This document shows, one piece after another, positions 24,828 through 32,805 of a stretch of 64,000 nt of DNA. The stretch spans positions 123,311 to 187,310 of the forward strand of contig NZ_JHXH01000005.1 in assembly GCF_000621805.1 (NCBI RefSeq). The letters run 5' to 3'. Source of the DNA: Ruminococcus sp. FC2018. GTDB taxonomy: Bacteria > Bacillota > Clostridia > Oscillospirales > Ruminococcaceae. How positions within the stretch are numbered: the stretch's first letter is position 1; each line of letters begins with the position of its first letter. Below the pieces are notes generated by a model. It made no database searches, was not told where the DNA came from, and was given only the letters and a program-made list of their open reading frames with translations. The translations under genes and the position numbers were made by a program.

Positions 24828-26096
24828 TTATCTGATAGCCGCAAAGCCTTTTTCGATGTCAGCGATAATGTCGTCAACATTTTCAAGACCTACCGAGAAT
24901 CTTACCAGACCGCCGTCAATGCCTGCCGCTACAAGCTGCTCGTCGGTGAGCTGGCGGTGAGTAGCGGAAGCAGGGTGGAGCACGCAGGTACGGATGTCTG
25001 CCACGTGAACCTCGTTAGAAGCAAGCTCCAGAGCGTCCATAAACTTAACAGCTGCATCTCTGCCGCCCTTGATGGATATGGAGATTACGCCGCTTGTGCC
25101 CTTTGGCATATACTTTTTGCCAAGCTCGTAGTACTTGTCGCTTTCAAGACCTGGGTAGTTCACGCTCTCGCACATTCCCGAATTCTCAAAGTATTTTGCA
25201 ACTTTGAGTGCGTTCTCGCAGTATCTGTCCATTCTCACAGCAAGTGTCTCAAGACCGAGGTTGAGCAGGAAAGAGGAGTGAGCAGCAGGATAGCAGCCGA
25301 AATCTCTCATCAACTGCATTCTTGCCTTGACAATGTATGGTGCGAAAGGATAAGCTTTTGTGTAGATGGTGCCGTGGTAGCTCTCGTCAGGCTCGGTGAA
25401 CTCGGGAAACTTGCCGTTTGCCCAGTCGAACTTGCCCGAATCTACGATAACTCCGCCGCCCTGTACTGCGTGACCGTCCATATATTTTGTTGTGGAGTGG
25501 ACAACGATGTCTGCGCCCCACTCGATAGGACGGCAAAGGTATGGTGTTGCGAAGGTGTTGTCAATAATTAAAGGAACACCGTTAGCGTGAGCCACCTTTG
25601 CGAACTTTTCAATGTCAAGCACTGTGAGCGCAGGGTTAGCAAGCGTCTCGCCGAATACAGCCTTTGTGTTTGGCTTGAAAGCAGCGTTGAGCTCCTCCTC
25701 GCTGGCGTCTGCATCTACGAAAATGCACTCGATACCCAGCTTTTTGAGGGTGTAAGCGAAAAGGTTTATCGTTCCGCCGTAGATAGTTGCAGCCGAGATA
25801 AAGCTGTCGCCTGCCTGCAAAATGTTGAGCAGGCTCAGCAGGGAAGCCGCCTGACCGCTGGAAGTACACATTGCAGCGACACCGCCTTCGAGAGCAGCAA
25901 TCTTCTTTTCAACGCAGTCGGTGGTAGGGTTCTCAAAACGTGAGTAGATAAGGCTCTTGGTAGGGTCGTCAAAAACGTCCGCTACGTCGCTGGTCTTATC
26001 GTACACATAGGTCGTTGACTGAACGATTGGCATAACTCTCGGTTCGCTGTTCTTTGGCTTGTAGCCCTCGTGCAGACATTGTGTTTCGATCTTCAT
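24828..26096 (-). CDS. metY: O-acetylhomoserine sulfhydrylase (Cys/Met metabolism PLP enzyme)
   Basis: 422 residues with the fold-type I pattern: SRFENPTTDCVEKKIAALEG, IDNTFATPYLCRP, and the PLP lysine in HSTTKYMDGH. C-terminal LHPASATHRQLT and RFSVGLENVDDI are typical. The length and the N-terminal TQCLHEGYKP favour the MetY/Cys-type homoserine branch over cystathionine gamma-synthase. It makes homocysteine from O-acetylhomoserine and sulfide in the cytoplasm. Single-gene unit with own terminator. Confidence 0.93.
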   Translation of the reverse strand: MKIETQCLHEGYKPKNSEPRVMPIVQSTTYVYDKTSDVADVFDDPTKSLIYSRFENPTTDCVEKKIAALEGGVAAMCTSSGQAASLLSLLNILQAGDSFISAATIYGGTINLFAYTLKKLGIECIFVDADASEEELNAAFKPNTKAVFGETLANPALTVLDIEKFAKVAHANGVPLIIDNTFATPYLCRPIEWGADIVVHSTTKYMDGHAVQGGGVIVDSGKFDWANGKFPEFTEPDESYHGTIYTKAYPFAPYIVKARMQLMRDFGCYPAAHSSFLLNLGLETLAVRMDRYCENALKVAKYFENSGMCESVNYPGLESDKYYELGKKYMPKGTSGVISISIKGGRDAAVKFMDALELASNEVHVADIRTCVLHPASATHRQLTDEQLVAAGIDGGLVRFSVGLENVDDIIADIEKGFAAIR

Positions 26097-26159
26097 TTTA
26101 CATCAGTTCCTTTCGATATTTTATATCATTTATTATTTGTTTTTATATTATCAGAAGTG

Positions 26160-26240
26160 TTATTCTGATTGCTTGTTTGACTTTACCTTCTTTATAGTTA
26201 AGATGCCAAATGCAAGCATTCCGACACCTGCTATCAGTAT
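26160..26240 (-). pseudogene. In-frame continuation after TAG reading as a membrane tail
   Basis: Beyond the TAG at 26241-26243 the frame stays open for 26 codons: hydrophobic ILIAGVGMLAFGILTI then basic KKVKSNKQSE and TAA. This looks like a membrane anchor with a positive cytoplasmic end, cut off from the preceding gene by one amber codon. Confidence 0.45.
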
Positions 26241-26849
26241 CTATATCTTTATTTTAGCAGCCTGTGCAGCACTTTCCATTATGATTCTCGCCTGCTCGGT
26301 GAGCGGGATAACGCTGCGAAAAGCGTTCATAGCCTTTTGAGCCGCCATTGCAACAGCAGCGTACATTGTCCCCACAGGGCATTCATCAATTATCCCCTCC
26401 GCCGCACGCCACATCAGCTTTACATAATCTGTGATCGTTTCACCGGTCTCGCAGTTTCTGACCTTGCCGAAATCCTCGCTGCCGCAGCTTTTGACTGCGT
26501 ACTCAAAGATGTTCTCTATATCGGGTGACTTTGCCTGCGCTTTCACCAGCACTGCGCTGACGTAAGTCCACAGGGAGTGGTCATCGCCTGCAAGCTTATT
26601 ATCCACAAGCTCGGAGAACAGATATTTTTCGCCGGACTTGGATGGGATAATGTCAAACACGCTGCCCGGCGCAAGCCCCTTGCCTTTTACGTATTCGTTA
26701 ATAACATCCTGCTGACAGGCGTATCCGCAAAGAGCCCCGATACAGCATAAAAATGACTGGGGATGCAAACTGCCGTCAAAACCCTTGAGCCCGGTCAATA
26801 ATCGTGCGAAAAGCTCGTCGGCACATTTCTTGTAGACAGTCGCATTCAT
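26241..26849 (-). CDS. Unrecognised protein translationally coupled to purB, probably truncated by TAG
   Basis: 202 residues, mostly helical. I do not recognise the family. Features: SLHPQSFLCCIGALCGYACQQ near residue 30, SGEKYLFSELVDNKLAGDDHSLW in the middle, a C-terminal helical part. The start ATG overlaps the purB stop by one base (TAATG). The longer upstream frame is rejected because it lies inside purB. The TAG stop is followed in frame by a membrane-anchor-like stretch (26240-26160), so the present product may lack its anchor. Confidence 0.75.
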   Translation of the reverse strand: MNATVYKKCADELFARLLTGLKGFDGSLHPQSFLCCIGALCGYACQQDVINEYVKGKGLAPGSVFDIIPSKSGEKYLFSELVDNKLAGDDHSLWTYVSAVLVKAQAKSPDIENIFEYAVKSCGSEDFGKVRNCETGETITDYVKLMWRAAEGIIDECPVGTMYAAVAMAAQKAMNAFRSVIPLTEQARIIMESAAQAAKIKI

Positions 26850-28285
26850 TATACATTTATCTCCGCCACATCGTCCGAAACGCCGTTCGCCTCGATAACA
26901 GGCTTTACACAGTTTTGGATAAACTCCTCTACCTGCTGAGGACATCTGCCAATGTAGTTTTCAGGTTTCATTATTGCGTCAAGCTCCTCACGGGTGACCT
27001 TGAATATGGGGTCGGCAGCGATAAGATCGGCAAGATCGTTTTCCAGACCGTCCTGCTTGACATGAGCACCTGCGATCATTGAAAGCTCTCTGATATGCTC
27101 GTGGAGCTCTTGTCTGTCGCCGCCCTTTTCGCAGGCGTCCATAATAACGTTCTCTGTTGCCATGAACGGCAGCTCTGCCATAACACGCTTGCGGATCATT
27201 TTTTCGTATACTACCAATCCGTTTTCGGGATCTGTAACGTTGAGCATGATGTTGAGTATAGCGTCAACGCCAAGGAAAGCCTCTGCAACCGAAATGCGCT
27301 TGTTAGCCGAGTCGTCAAGAGTTCTCTCGAACCACTGTGTTCCTGCGGTGAAAGCAGGGTTGAGCACATCGCACATCACGTATCTTGCCAGCGAGCATAT
27401 ACGCTCGTCACGCATGGGGTTTCTCTTGTAAGCCATAGCTGAAGAACCGATCTGGGTCTTTTCAAAAGGCTCTTCTATCTCCTTGAAAGACTGTAAAAGT
27501 CTGATGTCGTTGCCAAACTTCATTGCGCTCTGAGCGATGCCTGCCAGTGCAGAGCATACAGCATAGTCGACCTTTCTTGAATAGGTCTGTCCCGAAACGG
27601 GTACCACAGCGTCAAAGCCCATTTCCTCAGCAATGAGTTTTTCCAGCTCCTTGACCTTGTCCGTGTCACCGTGGAAAAGCTCCATGAAAGATGCCTGCGT
27701 GCCTGTCGTGCCCTTTGAACCGAGAAGTTTAAGTCTGCCAAGCTGGAAATCAAGATCCTCAAGGTCCATTATCAGCTCGTTGCACCAAAGCGTTGCCCTC
27801 TTGCCCACAGTGGTGAGCTGAGCAGGCTGGAGGTGGGTGTAAGCCAGGCAGGGGAGTGCCTTGTATTTGTCGGCGAACTTTGCCAGCTGGTCAATGACCT
27901 TCACAAGCTTTCTCTTAACTATGCGCATAGCATCACGCATGATTATGACATCTGTGTTGTCGCCAACATAGCATGAGGTGGCACCCATGTGGATAATGCC
28001 CTTTGCCCCCGGGCAGGCGTCACCGTAGGTGTGAACGTGGGCCATAACATCGTGGCGGAATTTCTTTTCGTACTGAGCCGCCTTTTCGTAGTCGATATCG
28101 TCCAGGTGAGCCTCAAGCTCGTCCACCTGCGCCTGAGTAACGTTCAGACCGAGCTTCATCTCCGCACGGGCAAGAGCCACCCATAGCCGTCTCCATGTAG
28201 AGAATTTTTTGTCTGCGGAGAATACGAACTGCATCTCCTTGCTTGCGTATCGTGTGCAGAATGGGCTTTCGTAGCTGTTTGTCAT
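26849..28285 (-). CDS. purB: Adenylosuccinate lyase
   Basis: 478 residues. Superfamily signatures are present: HMGATSCYVGDNTD, AYTHLQPAQLTTVGKRA, and the signature loop GSSAMAYKRNPM. It cleaves SAICAR and adenylosuccinate in purine synthesis. Start at 28285 fits AAAGGAGAG; the upstream hydrophobic extension of the open frame is rejected. Confidence 0.96.
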   Translation of the reverse strand: MTNSYESPFCTRYASKEMQFVFSADKKFSTWRRLWVALARAEMKLGLNVTQAQVDELEAHLDDIDYEKAAQYEKKFRHDVMAHVHTYGDACPGAKGIIHMGATSCYVGDNTDVIIMRDAMRIVKRKLVKVIDQLAKFADKYKALPCLAYTHLQPAQLTTVGKRATLWCNELIMDLEDLDFQLGRLKLLGSKGTTGTQASFMELFHGDTDKVKELEKLIAEEMGFDAVVPVSGQTYSRKVDYAVCSALAGIAQSAMKFGNDIRLLQSFKEIEEPFEKTQIGSSAMAYKRNPMRDERICSLARYVMCDVLNPAFTAGTQWFERTLDDSANKRISVAEAFLGVDAILNIMLNVTDPENGLVVYEKMIRKRVMAELPFMATENVIMDACEKGGDRQELHEHIRELSMIAGAHVKQDGLENDLADLIAADPIFKVTREELDAIMKPENYIGRCPQQVEEFIQNCVKPVIEANGVSDDVAEINV

Positions 28286-28370
28286 AGTTATCTCTCCTTT
28301 AAAGTAATAAAAACACAAACTATTATACCATATAATAAGAAAGAATGCAAGACAAATTTGCACACACAGC

Positions 28371-28397
28371 AAAAAAGCAGCCCGAGAGCTGCTTTTG
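28371..28397 (-). terminator. Terminator of the broken lipoprotein gene
   Basis: AAAGCAGC pairs with GCTGCTTT; TTTTTT follows on the minus strand. Confidence 0.85.
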
Positions 28398-28402
28398 ATG
28401 TG

Positions 28403-28870
28403 TTATGCTTTTTTGCCGAGAGTAATATCCAATGCCTTATCAACTGTTTTAGGCGGATCAGGATATTGTCCGACAAGAGAACTGTCTTCCGTTTCTGACC
28501 ATTGTGCGTAATTACTTGGATCTGCATGACCATTTTTATCTATTGAAATGGAAATGTAACCGTTTTCTATACCTTCTTTTTTCAATGCAGCTTTGACTTC
28601 CTTTCCGACCGCATTGTCATCAGGTAGTTTGTCAACAGGTCCGGTGTATTCCAAAGGGTCAACGGGTTGGGCTTCAACAACGAGGTCCGAGATATAATTG
28701 TCTGCCGTGTTGAATGCGAGTTTTGCATTTTCGTTTGCAGTTTTAAGCATTTCGGTATTGTCCTGTTCGCTTGAACTGCCGCTGTCTGCCGTGCTTGAAC
28801 TGTCTCCGCAGGCGGTCAGACACATAGCCAGCAATACGGCACAAAGAACTTATAATAGAAACTTTTTCAT
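28403..28870 (-). pseudogene. Lipoprotein gene with TAA at codon 7 in the signal peptide
   Basis: From a well-placed ATG at 28870 (GGAG upstream) the frame reads MKKFLL, stop (TAA, 28852-28850), VLCAVLLAMCLTACG and then continues to 28403. Without the stop this is a standard lipoprotein: KK, hydrophobic core, lipobox LTAC, Ser-rich linker, about 120-residue domain. The single stop splits the signal peptide. Restart at an internal ATG or TTG would give a shortened signal (MCLTACG), so some export is possible but unlikely. Family not recognised. Divergent from the XRE gene, sharing two operator-like palindromes. Confidence 0.75.
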
Positions 28871-28898
28871 AGGAACACGCTCCTCAAAAAATATTTTT

Positions 28899-28914
28899 AG
28901 TACCAATAAGTACT
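28899..28914. promoter_or_regulatory. Operator-like palindrome 1 (XRE/lipoprotein intergenic)
   Basis: AGTACCAATAAGTACT, nearly the same as site 2; lies about 30 bases upstream of the lipoprotein ATG. Confidence 0.6.
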
Positions 28915-28953
28915 ATAATCACAATTATACGTCAAAAATATGTTAAAGTTAAT

Positions 28954-28969
28954 AGTACCGAAAGGTACT
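28954..28969. promoter_or_regulatory. Operator-like palindrome 2 (XRE/lipoprotein intergenic)
   Basis: AGTACCGAAAGGTACT with perfect 6-base arms, about 44 bases upstream of the XRE start. Confidence 0.65.
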
Positions 28970-29012
28970 AAAACCTTTTTAGCAGATATTACAAATTTGT
29001 GGGGTGATTTTT

Positions 29013-29225
29013 ATGTATTTTCCAAGGCTCCGTGACCTGCGTGAGGACGCAGACATGACCCAGGCGCAGGTCGCAAAGCTGCTCTTTACAAGCCAGACCG
29101 TCTACTCCCGCTACGAGCGTGGAGCTCTGACTATCCCCGTTGAACATCTGCTTATCCTTGCCGACATCTACGGCGTTTCCACCGATTATATTCTGGGCAG
29201 AACGGATATAAAAAAGAAAAAATAA
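29013..29225 (+). CDS. Small XRE-family helix-turn-helix regulator
   Basis: 70 residues: a single Cro/C1-type helix-turn-helix, FPRLRDLREDADMTQAQVAKLL with recognition part SQTVYSRYERG, ending in a basic KKKK tail. Start at 29013 is supported by GGGGTG six bases upstream. Likely autoregulated through the two AGTACC palindromes, and likely controls the divergent lipoprotein. Confidence 0.9.
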   Translation: MYFPRLRDLREDADMTQAQVAKLLFTSQTVYSRYERGALTIPVEHLLILADIYGVSTDYILGRTDIKKKK

Positions 29226-29262
29226 CGGCATTTTGCACATCAAGGTACGAAATGCCGTTTTA
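29223..29262 (+). terminator. Terminator of the XRE gene
   Basis: AACGGCATTT pairs with AAATGCCGTT, followed by TTATTTTAT. Confidence 0.8.
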
Positions 29263-29288
29263 TTTTATCCTTTGTTTACAGTCTGTAT

Positions 29289-29317
29289 TTGACACGGACG
29301 TTCAGAAATGTTATAAT
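29289..29317 (+). promoter_or_regulatory. Consensus sigma-A promoter of the ABC-F gene
   Basis: TTGACA (29289-29294), 17-base spacer, TATAAT (29312-29317). Confidence 0.88.
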
Positions 29318-29353
29318 AAACCGTTCACTGTACTATATAAAGGAGAGTAAAAA

Positions 29354-30970
29354 ATGATCACAGTCTCAAACGTAAGTCTTTCGTTTGCAGGTCAGACACT
29401 TTTCAAGGACGTTGACCTAAAATTTACCGAGAATAACTGCTACGGCATCATCGGTGCCAACGGTGCAGGCAAATCAACCTTTTTGCGTATCCTCTGCGGA
29501 GAGCTGGAGCCAACCACGGGAGAGGTGATTATCCCAAAGGATACCCGCCTTTCCGTCCTGCGTCAGGATCACTTTGCCTTTGACGAGTATACCGTTCTGG
29601 ACACGGTGATAATGGGCAATAAGCGCCTTTATGACATAATGCAGGAAAAGGATGCCCTTTATGCCAAGGAGGATTTTTCCGAGGAGGACGGCGAGCGTGC
29701 AGGCGTGCTTGAAAGCGAGTTTGCAGAGCTTAACGGCTGGGAAGCGGAAGCCGACGCCTCAAAGCTCGTACAGGGCTTGGGTCTGCCCGAGGAAATACTT
29801 TATTCCCGGATGTCCACCCTCAGCGGTAACGAGAAGGTCAAGGTCCTGCTTGCACAGGCACTTTTCGGCAACCCTGATATAATAATGCTGGACGAGCCTA
29901 CCAACCACCTTGATATTGACGCCATAAGCTGGCTTGAGGATTTCCTCACCGACTATTTCGGCACCGTGCTTGTGGTATCCCACGACAGACACTTCCTCAA
30001 CAATGTCTGCACCCATATCGTGGATATAGACTACACAAAGATAAAGATGTATGTCGGAAACTACGAGTTCTGGTATGAGTCCTCACAGCTTATGCAGAGA
30101 ATGATAAACAACCAGAACAAAAAGACCGAGGAAAAGATAAAGGAGCTGCAGGAATTTATCCAGAGGTTCTCGGCGAACAAGTCAAAGTCCAAGCAGGCGA
30201 CATCGAGAAGAAAGCTGCTTGACAAGCTCACCGTTGAGGAGCTTCCGGCATCATCGAGAAAATACCCCTTTATCGGCTTTACAATGGACAGGGAGCTGGG
30301 CAAGGACGTGCTGAAAGTCAACGGCATATCAAAGACTGTTGACGGTGTAAAGCTGCTCAATAACGTGTCCTTTACACTTTCAAGGACCGATAAGGTTGCT
30401 TTTATCGGCGAGTCGGAGCAGGCGATAACCATGCTGTTCAAAATACTTGCCGAGGAGGAAGAGCCGGACGAGGGAACGATAAAATGGGGCGTTTCCACCT
30501 CAAGGTCATATTTCCCCATAGACAACTCAAGCTATTTCAACGACAACGATACCACCATAGTTGACTGGCTGCGTCAGTATTCCCGCTCGGAAATAACCGA
30601 TACCTACCTGCGTGGCTTCCTGGGCAAAATGCTTTTCTCCGGAGACGAGATATATAAGCCCGTCAAGGTCCTCTCGGGAGGCGAAAAGGTAAGGTGTATG
30701 TTCTCACGCATGATGCTTTTCGGGTCAAATGTTTTGATACTTGACCGACCTACCAACCACCTGGACCTTGAGTCTATAACCGCCGTAAACAACGGACTGT
30801 CCGACTTTAAGGGCGTTGTCATATTTGCGACCCACGACCATGAGATAGCCCAGACAGTGGCAAACAGAGTTATCGAGATAACCCCCGAGGGCTGTCTTGA
30901 CAGAATGGGAACATACGAAGAATTCCTTGACTTTCGCCGTGAAAGAGGCATGAAGTCGTTTATAGAGTGA
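29354..30970 (+). CDS. ABC-F family ATPase (YkpA/YbiT-like) with degenerate second site
   Basis: 538 residues, two ABC domains without membrane segments, joined by a charged helical linker (about 240-300). Domain 1 is intact: GANGAGKST, LSGNEK, LDEPTNHLD. Domain 2 keeps LSGGEK but its Walker A is GESEQAITM (no GKS/T) and Walker B reads LDRPTNHLD, with Arg in place of the catalytic Glu. The tail (ESITAVNNGL, HDHEIAQTVANR) fits the YkpA branch. ABC-F proteins act on ribosomes. Shine-Dalgarno AAAGGAGAG. Confidence 0.92.
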   Translation: MITVSNVSLSFAGQTLFKDVDLKFTENNCYGIIGANGAGKSTFLRILCGELEPTTGEVIIPKDTRLSVLRQDHFAFDEYTVLDTVIMGNKRLYDIMQEKDALYAKEDFSEEDGERAGVLESEFAELNGWEAEADASKLVQGLGLPEEILYSRMSTLSGNEKVKVLLAQALFGNPDIIMLDEPTNHLDIDAISWLEDFLTDYFGTVLVVSHDRHFLNNVCTHIVDIDYTKIKMYVGNYEFWYESSQLMQRMINNQNKKTEEKIKELQEFIQRFSANKSKSKQATSRRKLLDKLTVEELPASSRKYPFIGFTMDRELGKDVLKVNGISKTVDGVKLLNNVSFTLSRTDKVAFIGESEQAITMLFKILAEEEEPDEGTIKWGVSTSRSYFPIDNSSYFNDNDTTIVDWLRQYSRSEITDTYLRGFLGKMLFSGDEIYKPVKVLSGGEKVRCMFSRMMLFGSNVLILDRPTNHLDLESITAVNNGLSDFKGVVIFATHDHEIAQTVANRVIEITPEGCLDRMGTYEEFLDFRRERGMKSFIE

Positions 30971-30980
30971 AACTACTAAA

Positions 30981-31019
30981 AAAGTCATCACAGAGTTTCC
31001 GTGATGACTTTCTTTTTTT
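30981..31019. terminator. Bidirectional terminator between ABC-F and trxA
   Basis: AAAGTCATCAC and GTGATGACTTT, 11-base perfect arms, T-run on the plus strand (TCTTTTTTT) and TTTTTT on the minus strand. Confidence 0.88.
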
Positions 31020-31329
31020 ACTTGTCCAAAAGTGCCAGTATATCTTCCTTTGGCATAGCACCCACGCTCTTTGCGGAGATCTGTCCATTCTTCAGCACCA
31101 CCAGCATGGGAATACTGCTCACACCGAACTCGGATGCCAGCTCTCCCTGATCGTCAACATCCACCTTGCATACCTTGATGTCGCTGCGCTCCTGTGCGAT
31201 CTCGTCCACCAGAGGCGATACCATTCTGCATGGTCCGCACCATGTTGCGAAAAAGTCAATAAGCACAGGCTTGTCCGAGCGCATTACCTCATCTTCAAAA
31301 TTTAAATTAGTCAGGTTTATAACTGCCAT
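31018..31329 (-). CDS. trxA: Thioredoxin
   Basis: 103 residues with active site WCGPC (near residue 30), the cis-proline region SSIPM and conserved VDVDDQGELA. A disulfide reductant of the cytoplasm. Last gene of a four-gene run with a peroxidase, an OhrR-like regulator and an FTR-type protein, which suggests service to peroxide removal. Shine-Dalgarno AAGGCGG. Confidence 0.95.
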   Translation of the reverse strand: MAVINLTNLNFEDEVMRSDKPVLIDFFATWCGPCRMVSPLVDEIAQERSDIKVCKVDVDDQGELASEFGVSSIPMLVVLKNGQISAKSVGAMPKEDILALLDK

Positions 31330-31348
31330 TTTTCATTCCGCCTTTCTT

Positions 31349-31549
31349 TTAATCCTTTGATTTGTAATAAAGCATACAGTGGCAAAAGCCCTCAAAATTC
31401 GGGTCTGCTATCTGATCTCTGAACTCCTTGCACATACACTTTGTGTCCTCGGTCTTTTCCAGCCTGCAAGGGCAGTATCCACCCTTTTTTGCAAGTCCCT
31501 CTTTTATTGCCTTAACAGTCTCCTTGTCCTGATTAAGTCGGATACTCAT
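31349..31549 (-). CDS. Ferredoxin-thioredoxin reductase catalytic-chain-like protein
   Basis: 66 residues. The cysteine pattern GYCPC..KCMC..GFCHC matches the catalytic chain of ferredoxin-thioredoxin reductase: CPC and CHC hold the redox disulfide and [4Fe-4S] ligands. Start at 31549 fits GGGAG 8 bases upstream. It overlaps the regulator gene by 17 bases and is 19 bases ahead of trxA, so ferredoxin-driven reduction of that thioredoxin is the natural reading. No variable subunit is seen, as in other anaerobes. Confidence 0.88.
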   Translation of the reverse strand: MSIRLNQDKETVKAIKEGLAKKGGYCPCRLEKTEDTKCMCKEFRDQIADPNFEGFCHCMLYYKSKD

Positions 31550-32009
31550 CCTCATCGCTCCCTTCTTCAAAATGACCAAGCATCTTGTAAAGAATGCCGT
31601 AAATAGACTCCAGCTCCTCAATGCTCAGGTTGACACAGTGTGCCACACAGGCGGGAACATCCTTTACCGCTTCCCGCAGATCCCAGCCCTGCTGAGTCAG
31701 ACTTATCCTTACCACACGCTCGTCTTTCTTTTCACGCTTGCGTTTAAGATACCCCTGTTTTTCCAGCTTTTTAAGCATAGGTGTCAGCGTTCCGCTGTCA
31801 AGAAACAGCCGCCTGCCTAATTCGCCCATGGTGGGACTGCCGCCCTCCCACAGCACCATCATCAGAATATACTGTGTATAGGTCAGCCCCAGAGGCTTGA
31901 GATAGGGGGTGTATTGCTTAACTATCTGCCTTGCGCAGGCATAAAGCGGAAAGCAAAGCTGGTTTTCCAGCCTCAAAGCAGGGTATTCATTGTTTGTCAT
32001 ACTTATCAT
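31533..32009 (-). CDS. MarR-family regulator of OhrR type
   Basis: 158 residues, winged-helix MarR fold (PTMGELGRRLFLDSGTLTPMLKKLEKQGYL). The N-terminal NQLCFPLYACARQI carries the reactive cysteine position of OhrR peroxide sensors, and DERVVRISLT is the wing. Oxidation would release DNA. Start at 32009 or the ATG at 32000 cannot be separated. It follows the peroxidase gene with no gap, and palindromes upstream of the peroxidase fit its operator. Confidence 0.9.
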   Translation of the reverse strand: MISMTNNEYPALRLENQLCFPLYACARQIVKQYTPYLKPLGLTYTQYILMMVLWEGGSPTMGELGRRLFLDSGTLTPMLKKLEKQGYLKRKREKKDERVVRISLTQQGWDLREAVKDVPACVAHCVNLSIEELESIYGILYKMLGHFEEGSDEDEYPT

Positions 32010-32010
32010 C

Positions 32011-32553
32011 TCACATTATCCCGGCAATATACTCCTCGACCTTGTCCATGCTCACAGTAGGCTCAAAACGCTTAACAACATTTCCCTGTCTGTCAACAAC
32101 AAACTTGGTGAAGTTCCATTTTATCTCCGGATTGTTATTATAGTCCTTATCTATTGTTTTAAGCATAGCCTTCATAGCCATTGCCTTTACACCGCTTCCG
32201 AATCCCTCAAATCCCTGCTGTGACTTCAGATATCCGTACAATGGAAGTGCATTCGGACCGTTAACGTCCGATTTTTTCATCTGTGGGAACCGGGTGTTGT
32301 ATTTAAGTGTGCAGAACTGATGTATCTCCTCGTCTGTACCGGGAGCCTGCCCCTTAAACTGATTGCAGGGGATATCGATTATCTCAAAGCCGTTGTCATG
32401 GTGATGTTCATACATTTTTTCAAGTGACTTGTAGTGTGGTGTGAACCCACAGCCGGTTGCGGTGTTGACTATGAGCATTACCTTGCCCTTGAAATCCGAA
32501 AGGGATACCTGTGTGCCGTCCGGTGCTGTTACATAATAATCATAAATGTTCAT
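32011..32553 (-). CDS. Glutathione peroxidase-family thiol peroxidase
   Basis: 180 residues. Motifs: VNTATGCGFTPHYKSLEKMY with the peroxidatic Cys, IPCNQFKGQAPGTDEEI with the second Cys and Gln, and IKWNFTKFVVD near the end. Bacterial members with Cys are usually thioredoxin-dependent, which suits the trx and FTR-like genes downstream. First gene of the operon; Shine-Dalgarno AAGGAGG. Confidence 0.94.
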   Translation of the reverse strand: MNIYDYYVTAPDGTQVSLSDFKGKVMLIVNTATGCGFTPHYKSLEKMYEHHHDNGFEIIDIPCNQFKGQAPGTDEEIHQFCTLKYNTRFPQMKKSDVNGPNALPLYGYLKSQQGFEGFGSGVKAMAMKAMLKTIDKDYNNNPEIKWNFTKFVVDRQGNVVKRFEPTVSMDKVEEYIAGIM

Positions 32554-32592
32554 TTTTAGCCCTCCTTTTTATATTTTTTACAATTATATTGT

Positions 32593-32609
32593 ATCAAATA
32601 TAATTTGAT
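32593..32609. promoter_or_regulatory. Probable OhrR operator upstream of the peroxidase operon
   Basis: ATCAAATATAATTTGAT has perfect 7-base arms; a second overlapping-type repeat ACAATTATATTGT lies at 32580-32592. AT-rich symmetric sites of this kind are typical of MarR/OhrR regulators. Confidence 0.55.
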
Positions 32610-32659
32610 TTGTCAAGCCCTTTTCTAAAAAATTTCTCTTGAAAAACGGGGCAGGCTAT

Positions 32660-32800
32660 GTTATACTTATCCTAAGGATTTTGGGGTAAGATCTGCCGCT
32701 GCCCTTGGGCTCTTACGGGAGGCGGACGGCGGAGGGATATCCGGCGGCAGGGGAGAACAACCGTAAGCCACCATAACAAACATATCCCGGACAAGGAGGA
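32660..32800 (+). other. GC-rich structured region ahead of a lipoprotein gene
   Basis: CTGCCGC (about 32693) can pair with GCGGCAG (about 32742), and GGCT-CT-TACGG (about 32708) with CCGTAAGCC (about 32761). Base composition differs from its surroundings. Not recognised; could be a leader RNA or a dispersed repeat. Confidence 0.4.
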
Positions 32801-32805
32801 AAGGC

